A DNA stretch of 64,000 nt from Streblospio benedicti (taxonomy: Eukaryota > Annelida > Polychaeta > Spionida > Spionidae): contig CM032661.1 in NCBI GenBank assembly GCA_019095985.1, forward strand, positions 33,920,717 to 33,984,716. Direction: 5' to 3'. Both the position numbers and the translations under genes were made by a program. A model generated the notes under the pieces. That model saw only the letters and a program-made list of their open reading frames with translations. It made no database searches and was not told the origin of the DNA. Shown here piece by piece: positions 1 to 15,100 of the stretch; within the stretch, counting starts at the first letter, position 1; the number at the start of each line of letters is the position of its first letter.

Positions 1-113
1 TTGCTCAGGTCAAAAGTGAGCTTCTGCAGCTGCTTCTCACGAGTCTCCAGCTCTTCCTTGACCTCCTGAATGTCAGCTTGAAGGCCAGATATCTGCTCCT
101 CTCGCTGCACAAC
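1..113 (-). CDS. Coiled-coil gene, partial exon at window edge
   Basis: Begins VVQREEQISGLQADIQEVKE after ACTAG and is still open at base 1. The exon's donor lies outside the window. Confidence 0.75.
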
Positions 114-3100
114 CTAGTAACAATACATAAATTTTTTTTTCAAAAGATTAAAAAAAATTAATTTGAATGGGATTAGAGCATATAACCAACGCCATGGTTA
201 CACTAAAACATAATATAGCCGAAAATTTCTTCATTACAAGTTCACCAGGTGAGTGCTATTTGTGTTTTAATACATATAACTAATGAAGATTTTGGAAAGC
301 ACGGCCATTTATGATATTCAGTTACAGTTACAGTTACAAGAATTTGAGCAATTTATCATGAGACGACAGAGCAGTTGTTGAGCACTGGACAACGTACCTG
401 GTTCTGGTTGTGAGTAAGCCGTTCCTCCAGCACCCTCACATCTGAGTTGAGCTTTGAGATCTGCTCATCTCTCTCGGCCAAGTCCCCGCGGTGGTCAATC
501 TCAACCTGACTGCCGGTCAGCTCCATCTCCTAAACGCACCCAGAAAAGGTGACAAACTTGCAACTACACTTCTTTGCTTTTTGCTTTGCTTGGAGTTGAA
601 CAATCATTTCATCATTTAACAAAGTTTTACATTAGGCAAATATTAGTAAATACATATACGTAGCTTTCAAGATATCTGACCACACCAAAAGTAAGTCATG
701 CAATACCTGTATCTTGGTGTGGAGCCGGTCCATGGCCTTGGCCTGCTCTTCCATCTTCTCCTGGCAGCGTGTCACCTCTCGGTCCAACACGAGACAACGG
801 TCCTGAGACTCCTGTGCCTGAAAACAAACGACCTCAAATTCTCACCCATAATATACATCGTGTTTTTGCCTCTATATACAATTTTTAGGTCTTGTAATTC
901 CTGTCTTAAAGATATTAGTATAAAAAGCTCTGTAAGCTGCTAGTGCCATATCATATTAATTAAAACAGGACAGAGCACAAGGTTAAAAAGCTATGAAAGT
1001 TTTATTAAAACACAAATTTTTGCATTATCAATGCTTTCTCCAGTGTAATACATGTATGTTTATTTTGGTGTGTTTTGATAAAACTTTCACACCTGATACT
1101 CTGTTCTGTCACTTCTGTGTTAAAGATCTTTACCCTTATCTCTAAGCCATATCAGCCTTTACCTCTGCAATATCTTATCCTCATCTAAAAAAATTTGCCT
1201 AGTCCGGTCTATCTTACACCTATCTCAAAGATCTTGCAATCTCACCCTGGTGTTGGAGATCTTGACCTCCTCTCGGAGCTGCTTGATAACGTCTCCGCGG
1301 TGGTTGACAGTTCCGAGCGCCTCGCGGTGCTTGTCCTCCAACTCCTTCACGTCCGACTTGAGCTTGAGCATGGCGTCGTGACGCTCAGCCACCTGGAGGA
1401 CAGTGTCAACTCAGGGTCAAAACAAAAAAATCAGACTCGTCCTGTGTATTGATATATATCTTCATATCTCTTTGCTGAACAGAGAATAATGTAAATGTAA
1501 ATTTGGTTTATAGTCGTGATCCAAGTCTTGTTTTAAGGACTTTACATTTTACATCCAGGTCATTGCACACTTGTCGATCAACTAATCATCTCTCATATAC
1601 TTGCATCTGCAGCACATTCAGTGCACAATGCTTTTCAATCACATCAGAATCACTCACACAATCTCATTCTGTCAATCCAATGATCTGTAGCTAATTAACA
1701 TGTAGGTGCCAAAGTGCAGTATGCAAATTCTTAGGGATGAGTTTAATCAACACGCACCACTAGACCCGACCGAAAATCAAGCCTAGCACCTTCAGGCTTC
1801 TGGTCGTGATTCTGGCTCACTATCCACTCGACCACAGAAGCAGAGTGTCAACGCAGGACCCAGAATTATAAGAACAAGTCAGAATTGTCCAATATTCAAA
1901 TAAATGCGATCTATACTTTGCCTACCTCGGCTGTCAGAGCATCTCTTGTATCTTTGGAAGACGTCTGCAGTTTCTGCAGACTCTGAGTAAGTTTTTGGAC
2001 CTGAAATCAAAACTATAGTCAGTTAGTAAAGACAAAATAAAAAACATTGAGAAAAAATTCATTCATGCTACAAATCCATATTAACGTTTTCTCCACTCGC
2101 GTAACTCCAACAAAAGACAGAAAGGTACCTCCAAAAGAAACTTTCAAAATTTAAATATCTCTTCTGTGATTCATTTTTAAATGTAACCATCAAATTGAAT
2201 TTTAAGTGTTCTCAAATTGTACATTTCAGGTACATGAATTATGAATTGACATAAAATAAACAAGACTTTATTTTGGATACCCATGTACGTCCTTGTTAAT
2301 AAATGCTCGCATCTAAAATTAATTGATTATACAGATAAGTTCCTATTGTAAAGTTAATGTTGAAAACTTGTAATTTATGCTAATTGGCTTAGTTGCTAAA
2401 ATAAAGGACAGATTTAGAAAACATCAAAAGCTGAAAATATCCATCTACATGTAGATTTGAACTTCTCATGGGTATAATATACAAGTGTCATAACATAGTA
2501 TTTACATCATCTGAAAATAACGTAAAATCAGTTATCATTCAAAATCTGTTTACAGTGTTATCAAAATAAATTAGAAAAAAGAAAAAGTGTTAAGATACAT
2601 TAAATACTTCATTTCTAACATCAATAATGATTAAAACGTGGTACAATCAATCTTGCCTTTGCATTTTTCAGTCATTTAATTCATGACTGCGCTAATATCA
2701 TTCTTTTGAGCACGTTTGTACCACGCTTCTCAAAAGGAAAATACTAACATTTATGTGCAAAGTACAGATAGCATCATTCAATAAATTTTCTACACATGAA
2801 ACATGCATTTATACTATAAAAAAGCTTCAACACTTTATGCAATTTCATAAAAGAAGATAAAAAATGAATTGAATTTGAAATTAAGACAAATTTGCAATAA
2901 TGTAATTCAAAAATGAAAAACACTAAGAAATCACAAGTAAAAGTGCAAAAGCTTCTTTCAAATACATATGAGTGGTCTAAGAGGCATTATCGTTCACAGC
3001 GCGCTATCAAAGATCCCCATTACAGGCAGCGCAAGTTGCAGGTCGGGTTGCGCTTGATGGAGGTACCTGAGTTTTTGAGTCAGTTAGGGAGAGACGAGCA

Positions 3101-6100
3101 CTGTGTAACTCAGCGTCCAGCTGAGTAATCTGAGTCTTTCCATCTTCGAGCTACAACCAACATGGTCATGAGCAAAGAGAGTTAATTACAGGTGCTTACA
3201 ACATTCATTCAGAGTGCATTACATTACTACAACGTTGGTGACTCACAACATTCAACTGGTTTTATTCCGAGAACCCGTATACAGGCCATGTCACACAAAA
3301 CAAATAGCTATATCAGAATTCATATTGTATGAATCAGTTCTAATTGCTGTGAAAACAGTTTTAGTTGAATATTTAACAAATATAAGGCTTTTAAAATGTA
3401 CTATTAAAGTTTAGGATAAAAAAAAATACTGTAATACTAATTAACATAAACATTTTTGAGATGGTGACTTGATATAAAAATATACCACCAATCAGGACCA
3501 ATGCCCATCCATAATTAATTACAAATAAATCACACACAAAAAAAAGAGAAAAATATTCACAAGTTAAACAAGAATTTACATGATCATTAACTACAATATT
3601 TCGACTTTACCATACACTAAATAACATTCATGTAGGCATGCAGAAAAAATTAGTAAATCAATTGTTTTAAAAAATAGAAAGTTTCAAGTTTTCAAGATAT
3701 TAACAATTTTCACAATTGAAAATCAATGTCCCAATGTTAATATCTTGATTATCATATATACTGCGAGCACACTAAAACGAAACACAAGTCACTTTTAGGG
3801 GGATGGGCAGTCATGCAAAGTAACAAATAAGTAGGTGTGTATCAAGTATCAAGTACGTACCTCGTTCCTTGCATCTTCATACTTCCTGTTAGCCTCTAAC
3901 AGGTTTTTCTCAAGTTCTCGTATCCTTCCATCACGCTTTTGAATCTGTAAGAAATCCAAAACTATCAGTTAATAATAAACTTTTATATAAATTCTTCTTT
4001 GTCATAAAAACAATAGGTAAAGTGGGACTAGTTTATCTCGTACATTACATGAACTAATTACAAAATATGAGTTACCTAAAATTTCACATTTTAAGAAAAA
4101 ATGTTTGTGTGAAGTAAAATGAAAGGAAATGATTATTCATCAAAATTATCTATAAATACGACTTATCAGAGTGTGAATAAATAGGTCCAACATCAGAATA
4201 TGGAACTCAGTTACGACCTCATTAATGAAATCTAAGTTTTTACTTAATTATCCTGTAACACCACCAGCATATTGAATGCTGGGGCTGTGTGATTGGCTTG
4301 TTGTATAAATCATTCTGAATAAATGATATTAGATGACACTGCATGGGTGGACATTTCACCTGAGTTATCTGGGTATTGATTACAAAATTTGTTTTGAGAA
4401 TAGTAAAGGTAAAGACACCGTAATTGATTGAGACTTAATTCGTGCTGAAGATATAAAAGTTGTAGGCATTTTGAGAATAACAGCGATTAATAAAATTTAT
4501 GACTTTAAAACAGGATTTGCAGCAAATCAACATGAGCATGCCTAAAAATCAATCAAATAGAGGTGACACCAAAAAATATAGATCTAATCAATGAGACAAA
4601 AATGTAATTCATATTTCAAATAAAATAAATATAAATGAAAATGTAAGTATTGGTAAAATAGAGAACATATGAGAAAATTTCATTAGCTTATAGATTAGTG
4701 ATTTTATTTTACATGCTTCAAACACATTAATATTCCTCAATCAAGTACAAAAATTATCAAAAATTATAATCAGTCTCTAAAAAATCAATTTAATGATAAG
4801 TGACATGATAAAAATAATAAGGATCAAATATCATATTAGAAAATTGACACAGATCTGCAACATAAAGTGGAAGCGTGGGGACTAATGGTGATCAGGATGA
4901 CTTACATCTGCATGCAGTTCCTTATGTCTCTATTTGAAAAAAATAAAAAAAAATCACATCAATTGTTGCCCTCAACCATATGGCACAGTACAACACAAGA
5001 TTACATGTATATATGTATTAAGAACTTACAAGTAACACAACAAATAATTTTTATAGAAAATGAAGATTTGTATATTCTACTTACAAAATTATATGTATAC
5101 TATTCTAAAATTTACATTTCCATTGCTACATGTAGCAATTTTAAAATCAAGTGAAGATTAAGAAGATTCCATTAATTCAAAAAAGTTTATGATCAATTTT
5201 TAATTCCTGATGAAAATACGCATTGCTATTTCTTAAACAGTTAGCAAATGACAATGGTGATGTCAAACGGAAGGTTTTTTTATTGCTTCTGACACCACTA
5301 TTGCTTCATAAATATGCAAGCGAAAACCAATAAGAGAGCAAGCAGAAAGTGGAGAATTTTTCTTTGCTGAACAGATATAGGTATTTCGATTTGAATAATT
5401 TGACAGATGACGTATTATGCAATTAATTTAAAGAATAACCACATAAGCATTGGCATCATGCACAATTCATAAATTGGACAAAAATTGAATGTAACCATCA
5501 AGTAACATGCAAATCAACAAGTAAATAAAACAAGCTTGCACTATTCATTCATTTACAAAAAGAAAACTTGCTGGCACATATATAAATTTCCATAATGTAT
5601 GGAGTGATCACAAAAGTGCATGAAAAATTAAAAAAGTATAAGTCACATTTTTCATTGTGCATTTGTGTGGATATGCGGTATGATATATGAAAAATAAAAA
5701 GCCTGTTGACATCACTATGACTTGAACTGTCATAACAAATAATGGTGAAAGCAGTAAGTGAAGAGTGCAAGGTGACGCTGGAACATTGACGGTGTTACAC
5801 GGAAATGCCACAATGTTACCTCTCCATCACTGACGTGAAGTTCTTTCTCCAATTCAACTATTTTATCGTCATACGAATCCAGCTAAAGTGAGTCATGATT
5901 AGACATTTTAACCTCCTCATATAATGTGTCTACTGAATATGCATGGCTAAGGTACTTAACTTAAACTAGTACAACACTCTAGCAGCTCAACAGGTATGAT
6001 ATTAATTTTGTTAAAATCAAAGCAAACCGAATCATGAATTAGTGAAAACATTTAAGCATTATTTATAGCAATACAAACCAAAAATACAAACAATTTCCTG

Positions 6101-9100
6101 CAGTCAATGACAAAATACTGTACCTCATATTACTCATACATAGCTATATCCCCATTTTAGTCATAAAACCAAACCTTAGCAAGCTAAAAGTTTATATACA
6201 TCAACAAGTTTAGAAGTTGACTATCAAAACAAACTAGCCCATACTACTTGAAGGAGCATCACTACATTCATACTTGAAAATTGATAATCTGCCGTCTTGA
6301 AATTTCTACTCACTACGTAGCAGATTTTCAACATGATTGCTATTTTCATAAAGTATTACAAACATTAACAACTACATGTTACGCAAAGCAAATCACTAAA
6401 TACTGTTGTTCAAACCCTTATAACAAATCTACAAATGTTGAAAAGTAACAAGTACCTCAGATTGGTAAGTATCTCGCTTTTCCTGAAGAAGAAGCACATC
6501 TTTGCGCAGTTTTTGGATGGTCTCGTCTCTACGAGCAAGTTCTGATTTGAGGACATCATGGTGGTCTCTCTGTGATGAAGAACCATCCCTTAACTTCGCT
6601 TGCAACTGACCAATCTGGAAATGATAACACAAATTATAAGATTTCCATTCTTCATTTTAATCTTCTACAACATCATTATGAACAATATTACATAAGATAA
6701 GGCTATGTAATTATGATGCAGTCAAGCATAAAAATTGCCAAATGTATAAACGTCTGACACAATTTTGGTTTTAAAAAAATTGAAAAAGAAGCTGTGAAAT
6801 AATTCTGCTAAGTAAATCGTCAGGACACTTGGCAACTAGAGAAGCCAATGTTCATAGTTAACATTCCGAAATTATTCAAGACAATCAGTAAACGAGCACT
6901 CATACTGAGGAAACTTAACAAATTCTTGAATTTTGTTTTTCCTCACCTCATCGATACATTTTCTCTTCTCATCCTGCGAAACTCTGAGATCATCCTCCAG
7001 CTGCCGGATGCGCTTCTCGTAGAAAGACGTCTGAAAACAAAAAATTCACAATGTATATGTATGTTCAAATATCAATATGCTTCAGTTCAAATTTTTAGAC
7101 AAAGCGGCTATAGCTAACCTTTTAATGAACTGTTTCAATGCACACACACACACACTATAAAATTGCCATTATAAACATTTACATAATATACATTATCATT
7201 ATTGCTGTATTACGCAGTTCTCATAAACAAAAAATAACGGGGTAAACATCTATTTTCTCTAGATTATTCTTCGAATAACAATAAACACATACATGTAAAT
7301 AATACCAGGGATAAATTTGCATATACATGTATGTGTATACATATGTATGTGATTAACTTATCACACTTTAAATATAGAAACCAAATTAACATGACTATTG
7401 AAAGTGATAACACAATTATAGAAGTACGTCTAATATTATGCTCTAAATACAATGCTTTCCTTGCCTTTGACAAGTAGCATCTAATAGAAGGACAAACCAT
7501 CTCATTGATATCATGTAGCTAGACCAGCATTTATCATCAAATACTTTATATATAGCAGCATTTATCAGTTTTGTGTAATTTTTTGTTGAATTAGTCTTTT
7601 TCTTCTTATCAAATGACAAATTTATTATATACATTCATAACTATCAGTAATAGCCTAGTGTGGCTTTAACAAGATACAATATGTAACAAAAGAGTTAATT
7701 CACGAGTATCATTGAAAAATATTGAGAATGCCAAAATATCTCAAAAAAATACATATAGCATAACAAAATTTACACAAAGCAATTTAAACATTTCTATCTA
7801 AATATTTATAAAAGTATGAACATAAGAATTAAATTTAACATCTAAAGTTTCCCAACCGCAACCCTATTTAATATAGACGACGCACCACAGCAATATGAAT
7901 CGATCTTCTCGTTGGTTGTTTGCTTTCCAATACAGCTTTGCTAAATAGATTTTCCATTCCGGCAACGGGGAGGCCGTTATGTTTTTATTCCATTACACTA
8001 ATTAGTTTGGCTTATATTCCACACATGTGCAATGCACTGTATTCATATACATCAGTTTGAAAAACAACCAGATATCCCTCAAAGATCTTGAAATACTGAT
8101 GAAGCTACATTGTAGCTAAACCTGAATGTTTATGACATCTTTCTTTCACCCTGCTCTATGCAGTAATGAGCTGGTAGCGACTGTGATGATAACTATGCAA
8201 TGACGTCTGGTGTGGATTTTAACAAGTGGCCAGAAGGCTGATAAATGTGATACAAGTGGGCTTGAAAATAAACCAACTTAGTTGACTAAAATCACAACCT
8301 TTCTTTCCAATGGATCTTCTCTATTAGAGTGTCAACAACACTTACCCGTCACAATACTATCATTGTCCACTATGATTAATAGCAGTTTGTATATATTTGA
8401 CGATTGTTTGTTTCGGCCACACTAGTACATGAGACAGGTGGCAGGGTGTTAACATGATCCGTTCGTCGTGTATAATTCTATGATCCGAGACTGTCAAGGT
8501 CAGGATGAGGTTGACGAGTAGCACTAAAAAATCTACCTGCCCTCCAATACATTTACTCATTCTCCTTGTGCAAAATGTACCTGTATGCGAAGTGCTTTAT
8601 CACTTGATCCACTTAGCCATGACCCTTTCCGGCAAAAAATAAATACACTTTTTAGCAATTAATTAATTTTAAAAGTACACATACCGGTTCGTCAAAATGT
8701 CTTAGAATAAACATTCAACCAAATAAAATATCAAACTTGCATATATTAAAAGCTCTAAAGTTGATTAAATTAATAGGAAATAGCCAAATATTCTGTCACC
8801 CTATCAGTTTAGTTTAGTTGTCACTGTACAATCGCTGTTTGCTGTTATAAAACATCATTATCTTCAATAAAATAATATGCGTTTTAGAAGTACAAGAAAC
8901 GAGCAATCAGCGTTTATTAAAAATGCATAAACATATAATGCAAACATATAACAAACATATTTACAATTACAAACACGTGATTATCCCACATTTAGAGTTA
9001 GTTTTATTAATCTTGGTGACATTGATAATCATGAACTAGTAGATCTAGTCATGTGAATACTACATAAAAGAACGTAAGAATGCCTGAACATCATGGAGTT

Positions 9101-12100
9101 TCCGACGAACAGGGTCATTACCCCGGACGGGGTTGTGGCTAAGTGGATCACTTGCTAACCGTCAAAAACGGTAAGTTAAATCTTTTTACATGTCCTCCAT
9201 GAAATTTTATTCATCTAATGCATGCAGACAAGTGGCTAATCCTGACCCTGCAGTACTAAATCATGCTAGCAATATGCTACTAGATACAGAACATAATAGC
9301 CATCCATGGGTACTGGTAGATTTTTACAAACTTTCTTCAATGTGCCACACTTCATGTTGCGGTACAAACCCATTTGTAGTTTAGTAACAGTTCTCCCAAT
9401 GCAGCCTAAAATAAAGCCTAAAATAAGCTCAACTTTACCAAAATGGATTCACCCTCACTGCATTCATGTTCATCGGACAACAATTGCCGTAAATTTGAGC
9501 TTGCTTTACCCTTTATTTTATGCTGCAATCGCAGTAGTTTCCATCACTAGCCTGCCAGAAAATGATTAAATTAGAGTTACAATGACAAAGAACTCAGCTC
9601 ATCAACATAAGTACTGTGCTGGTACTCACGTCGTGGTTGGCGCGTTGCTGACTGTCCTGGGAGCGACTCAGTTCCGCCTTGAGGCGCCTGATCGTGTCCT
9701 CACTTTCATTCAGCTGAAAAATACACACAACACTTCTGAAAATACAAATTACCATGAATTTTAGCGTGGATACCGTAAGCAGCCAACATCCACGTAACGG
9801 TGCTCCCCAAAATTTGTACTACATGTACATCAAAATCTGGATATTACGTTCTAAAGATAACCTTCGAATGTTCATACTAACGAATGATCCTTTTTGCATG
9901 TTCATCCCATCACTATAAAATAGTCTGTATCTGTTCATTACTGGCGCTTGGCAAACTACAATATTTTAAAATTTGAATATGCATCTTCAATGTTGCTAAT
10001 TATGGAACAATGTTTTCATTCATTAACAGCACAAGTATCATGCAGCAATTACAAACTTTTCTATCACTTTGTCACAAAACATTTAATAAATGGTTCCAAA
10101 ACATTTATAACTAAGAAAGAATCAATCACCATGGGTTTTGTAGAGGGCTGTAAAAACACTTCCAAAGATGTGCAAAACCGCTGTTTGGTTGACGTATCTC
10201 GTGACTGATTTTGAGCATCGGAATCTATCAGATTCTCACTGCATTGTGGAATTTGCTGCTCTTTTCTGACTGTGAAATCCGATCCAACAGATGTGCCTGC
10301 CATTGCAGTTTTACAATATACCCAGTTATCATCCAGCTAAACATGACAATGTACCCTAACTACAGATTGTCGTACATAAATCACATCTCAGCATGGAATC
10401 CGCCAGTTCCTACTAGTGCCTGATCTGAGGTTAATAAAAATAGCACATACAAAACGTGAGCGTTCTCTAATAACTGCCCTATGACGACTGCTCTGACGCT
10501 CATTATCCATAGTTAGCGGTGTCAAATGTATGCATCAATTTGCTTTTAATAACAATAGGTAACTCAATCTGCTATTTTAATGAGACCTATTATTATCACA
10601 ACAATGATGACATTTGCAGTCTCACTTCTCTGCCGCACCATCAACCTTTTTTTCAAATTCTTGAAGGTCTTTAAAAAGATCAACCATAATAATTATGTCA
10701 AGAAAAAAATAAACATATCAACCAGCTCTTAATCTGTATATTTTCATGTGCTTCAGATATACATATAGAGTGATGAATGGACGAACCATCAATGTGTTCA
10801 TGTAGGTAGTGTGCAATGATATGTGTTAAAAGGTAATATGTCAACATTTTGTGAATATTTGGAACTATGGACTGATCCGAAGTTTTACGTCTCACATAAA
10901 AAAAAAAATCATTCACCAAGTAATGGTCTCACACCCATAGTTTTTGCTACATTTTTCAACATTTTGCTACAGTTTGGCAGTGCTCAAAAAACATTTATCA
11001 ACAGTAAAAAATATTTTATTGCTCTCCAAGATAATGTTGTCCAGATCATCCAGCTATTTCATAAACTTATGTGTTACCTTGGATATAGACATATGTTTCC
11101 ATATTCCCAAAAACTTGAGCACTGCCAATAAATAAAAGGATGAAATACTAACCATTTTATGTTGCTTACTCCACTATACATGTACATAGATTAAAAAGGA
11201 ATAACGTCATTTCAAATGTGCCACTTACGATTTATACTTTGATTAAAGAAAGCAAACACTGATTGAAATGTAAAAATAGATGCTAATTTTGTTTTTACAT
11301 ACATGGTTTCTACATATCAAATTCTTGTTTCTTAATAGGTCAGTCACGATCCCAAATAGTACCAGAAATAGACTGAAAATGTCATGAAGTGCGTGGTAAG
11401 AAACAATAACTAATTGGGTCAACATGCGCACTTATTGTACATCTCATCTCATCAGCGTGTATACATGTGTATCCAAAAATGATTACACGATACTTCAATG
11501 TTCATTCGTTTGTTTCTTTGTACATTGACTGACTAGAGTACTAATGCACTGAGACACCAAAGAAAAAATGCCAACAATAAGTTGGCCTTTAACTAATTAA
11601 ATTACAAACAAGTACAAAAAAATCCTAAAATGACATCCCTTTATAAAAAACACCTCTATAAGATCTCCCAAACCTTCAAAAAGAGAGCATCATGAATCAC
11701 CATAGAGAGACCACCTCTTTAATGAGACCACTTCGTGTAAGTCGCATTGTGTCTTGATACAGATGCTGTTACTGTACAGCCAATCAACCAACATAATACT
11801 TCTCACACTAATTACATTTAGACAGAGATGAAAGGCAACCTATTCAAGTATTCTGTAAACAAAGCGTAAAGTCCAAGGGTGGCATCTTTCTTTGATATAC
11901 ATGTATATCATCTATTAGTATTTTTTGTGCTGGTGCGGGGGAGTGTGAGTTTCCAGTGGCATTGGCATCACTTATCATGAATTCCAGACCAAGGTCAGCA
12001 TTAAGTGGAAAGGTGCTACTCGCCACCAGACTAGCAACCTACAAATATCTACTCAACGTCTTCAAAAAACATCCTCGTCTTTGAACAAACTCTCTACCTG

Positions 12101-15100
12101 TATGCCAAATTGACCCGAATTGCTACTCGTCAAAAAGACAAGTTGCAAAGACTCCGTCCTCCACAAGTTTTTACTAGCCAATACGAGCAGATGAGTAGCT
12201 AACCCTGCCTGAGCTTGAGCAGCTCGCCTGCACTGTGCTCACCTCGCGCTGGTACCCGCGCTGTTTCTCCTGCAGCACCTTCATGCTCTGGTGGTGGTTG
12301 GAGCGCTCCGAGTCGCGCACAGCCAGCTCGTTGGTGAGGTCAGTGACGTCTGCTTGCAGCGCCAGCACCCGCCGCTCCTTGCTCGTACACTGAAAACATG
12401 ATACTACACTCTCATCAAACAGTCAAATGATCATCTTTGCTACCTCCATTTAAGTAATAATAGATTGGAAAATATAGCTGCTGAAGAAAAATGTCTCATC
12501 AATTACAAGGCTCCAGTTCCTTCTTGGTCATTTCTGTGCTTATTTTTAAAACATATGGATGACTCCCGCTCATAGTTGAGATTCTAGAACAGACACTGGC
12601 TAAAGCTTACACTGACCTCCTTCCTCAGCTGGTCAATTCTGTCCTGAGCCTGCTTGAGATCAGCTGTCAGCCTCGATGTGGTGGCGCTAGACGTGGGAGA
12701 ACCCTCGATCGTCATCACCATGTCCTAATCAACATTACAGAGACAATTTGCGAATTTTACATACATGTGTACATTATGTGACATACATGTACCATATTTT
12801 TCCTTATACACATTGAGAAATTTACAACAATCCTTACGATTTTGGCGCCACGTGTATTCTACACTGGTTGTACATGTGCTAACCACTAAACCAATCAGCC
12901 TCACACTTCACTGAAGCCTTCACAAATTTTTAAGCTATACAATCCATCCAAATACAACCTTGCTGAGACCAGGGCAATGTAAGGACCTCTGAAGTACTTC
13001 TTCCCATCACTGAACCTTTCAACAAGCAGTTTGACCCTGTAACCCCATTTTCATCCTGTCTGAACTGCATCAGTTCAGTTCTATAACAGCTTATAAAATT
13101 GATAACTCAAAACAAAAGATCCAAACGCCCAAAGCCAGGTAGTTTAATTTTCAACAGGCACATTAGGAAAATTTGTTGGAACAGGATGGCAGTCCTTCCA
13201 CTGCCGTCTATGGAAAATTGAGTAAATTGACATTTCCATGAACATAATTTTTCATTGACGAGCCTATGTTTTGTAATTTGTCAGCGTCAGAAATATTGTG
13301 AGAAAACATGAGGAATGTTCACTCCCAAACACAGCAATAACATGGAGTTATGTTTTTAAAATAGTTTGGGAAATAAAAGAAGTAAAAAGTAATGCATTAG
13401 TAGTTTGGAAAATAAAATAAAAAAATGTTCCGGAAAATGTGACAGAAATATTTATAAATAGATTATCAGCAAAGATACAATAGTTAATAAATAGTTTTGT
13501 CCATATCATCTCAAAATCTGACATTTCTGACACAAATGGAAGGATCAATCCCAGTATACCTATCAATCATCGTTATTAAATATATATAGATTCGGAACTC
13601 AATATCTATTTCGTCTAATCACATCTAAATCGCAAAAAAAACATTGTTTCAAAATTCAAAATTCATGATACTAGAATTCTGAATAAATATTTTTATGTAA
13701 TTAAAACCAATCACAGCACACTAAAAACTCTAAATTATATATTTCAATCAGAAACTACAACTGTATCATGAAAATAGGGAGAACTTAAAAAAATGTACAA
13801 ATGAAAATAAGTAAGTGATTGAAAGATACAACATAAGCAGATGTTACACACTTTTATTCAGTATTACAATATCTAACTGAGGTCTAATTTCCACTGAATA
13901 GAATCCACAAAGCTCTCCTTAAAAAAGTAGAATTTACATACAAATACAAGAGGTCTCTCTCAATCTGAGGTATCAGGGGTGTTGAAACTCACACATCTAG
14001 AAAGGGGTTGGTAGTGAATAGGTCATTTCTTAGCAATGCTCATTCACTTATGGTCACTCAGCTTTACTTAGTTTAGTTACTAGATCTCATTTTAATGTTA
14101 CTTAATCTAAACATGTCACCACTCCGTCAGTTGTCTGGGGTTAAAGCTATTTTCATTGATATTTTTCAAAGCCACTTCAGCATGAGCACCATTGTTTGAT
14201 GTTTGGAAAATCCAGCAACATTTCACCAAATGTCGACATGTGCTTGGCAAACTGTGTTGAGGGACATAGGCTTTAGGAAAATAAGCACAAGCAGCTCAAG
14301 AAATCAATCGCAATTTACAGGTGTCAACTTAAATTACGATAGAAAAATCATGATCAATATCTAATGGCTATTATTGACGGGCTAATGTATAACAGCTTGA
14401 CATACATACAATGACCGTCAATCAAGCTAACAAAGCAGAAAGGGTAGAAGTGAAGGATCGACTGTAACACTACACTACTGTTTGCACACACTTGGTACCT
14501 TATTAGTCTCATCGATGTTGTTTGTTCCGTGCTCATGTGGATCCTAACACAATATCACCAGCATGAATACAAGTTGAGTGCAACTGTACGTATCAATTTA
14601 CAGACGCCACTTTCTTTTCATTGCATCCTGCTTTTCATTTTTTCTCAAAAAAGACTCACATTGAGATATCAACTGTAAATATTACCACAAGACACGTGAT
14701 ATAAATTATTGTCAGATGCTACTGACCAAGTTGATCCTGGTCTTGTCTCCTTGTCTCAGGTTTCCTTGCAACTGGTCAGTAAACTTGTAAAGTTGTAAAT
14801 ATTACTCCATCCCACCTACACTCACCATGTTCAGGTCAAATTTGAGGTTATTTCAAGCTTTATGCTATGCTGCAATAATAACTACCCTGCCTATAAAGTG
14901 TTAAATAAAGTCACTACTGACCCTAGCGCTCTCCCTGGTCGGTCTCAGCGCGTCCCTCCTCAGGTCTTCCCTCAGCTTGTCGATGAGGTGGTCTCGCTGC
15001 CTCAGCTGGTCCTGTAGTTCCCTCACGTGGGCTTCCAGAGCGTCCATTGCAGCCTTGTCACCCGCTGGGGGCAGGCGTGATGCCGCTGCCGACGCTGATT

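Noticed and set aside
9125-9160. Possible tRNA gene (GTGGCTAAGTGGATCAC)
   Set aside because: A-box-like only. There is no B box at the right distance and no cloverleaf.
10064-10303. 79-residue minus-strand frame beginning MAGTSVGSDFTVRKEQQ
   Set aside because: Composition is protein-like, but no acceptor or donor in phase 0 bounds it within the intron, so I did not add it as an exon.
14729-14760. Possible small exon before GTCAGT in the coiled-coil gene
   Set aside because: Its length between plausible splice sites is not divisible by three and no good acceptor precedes it.
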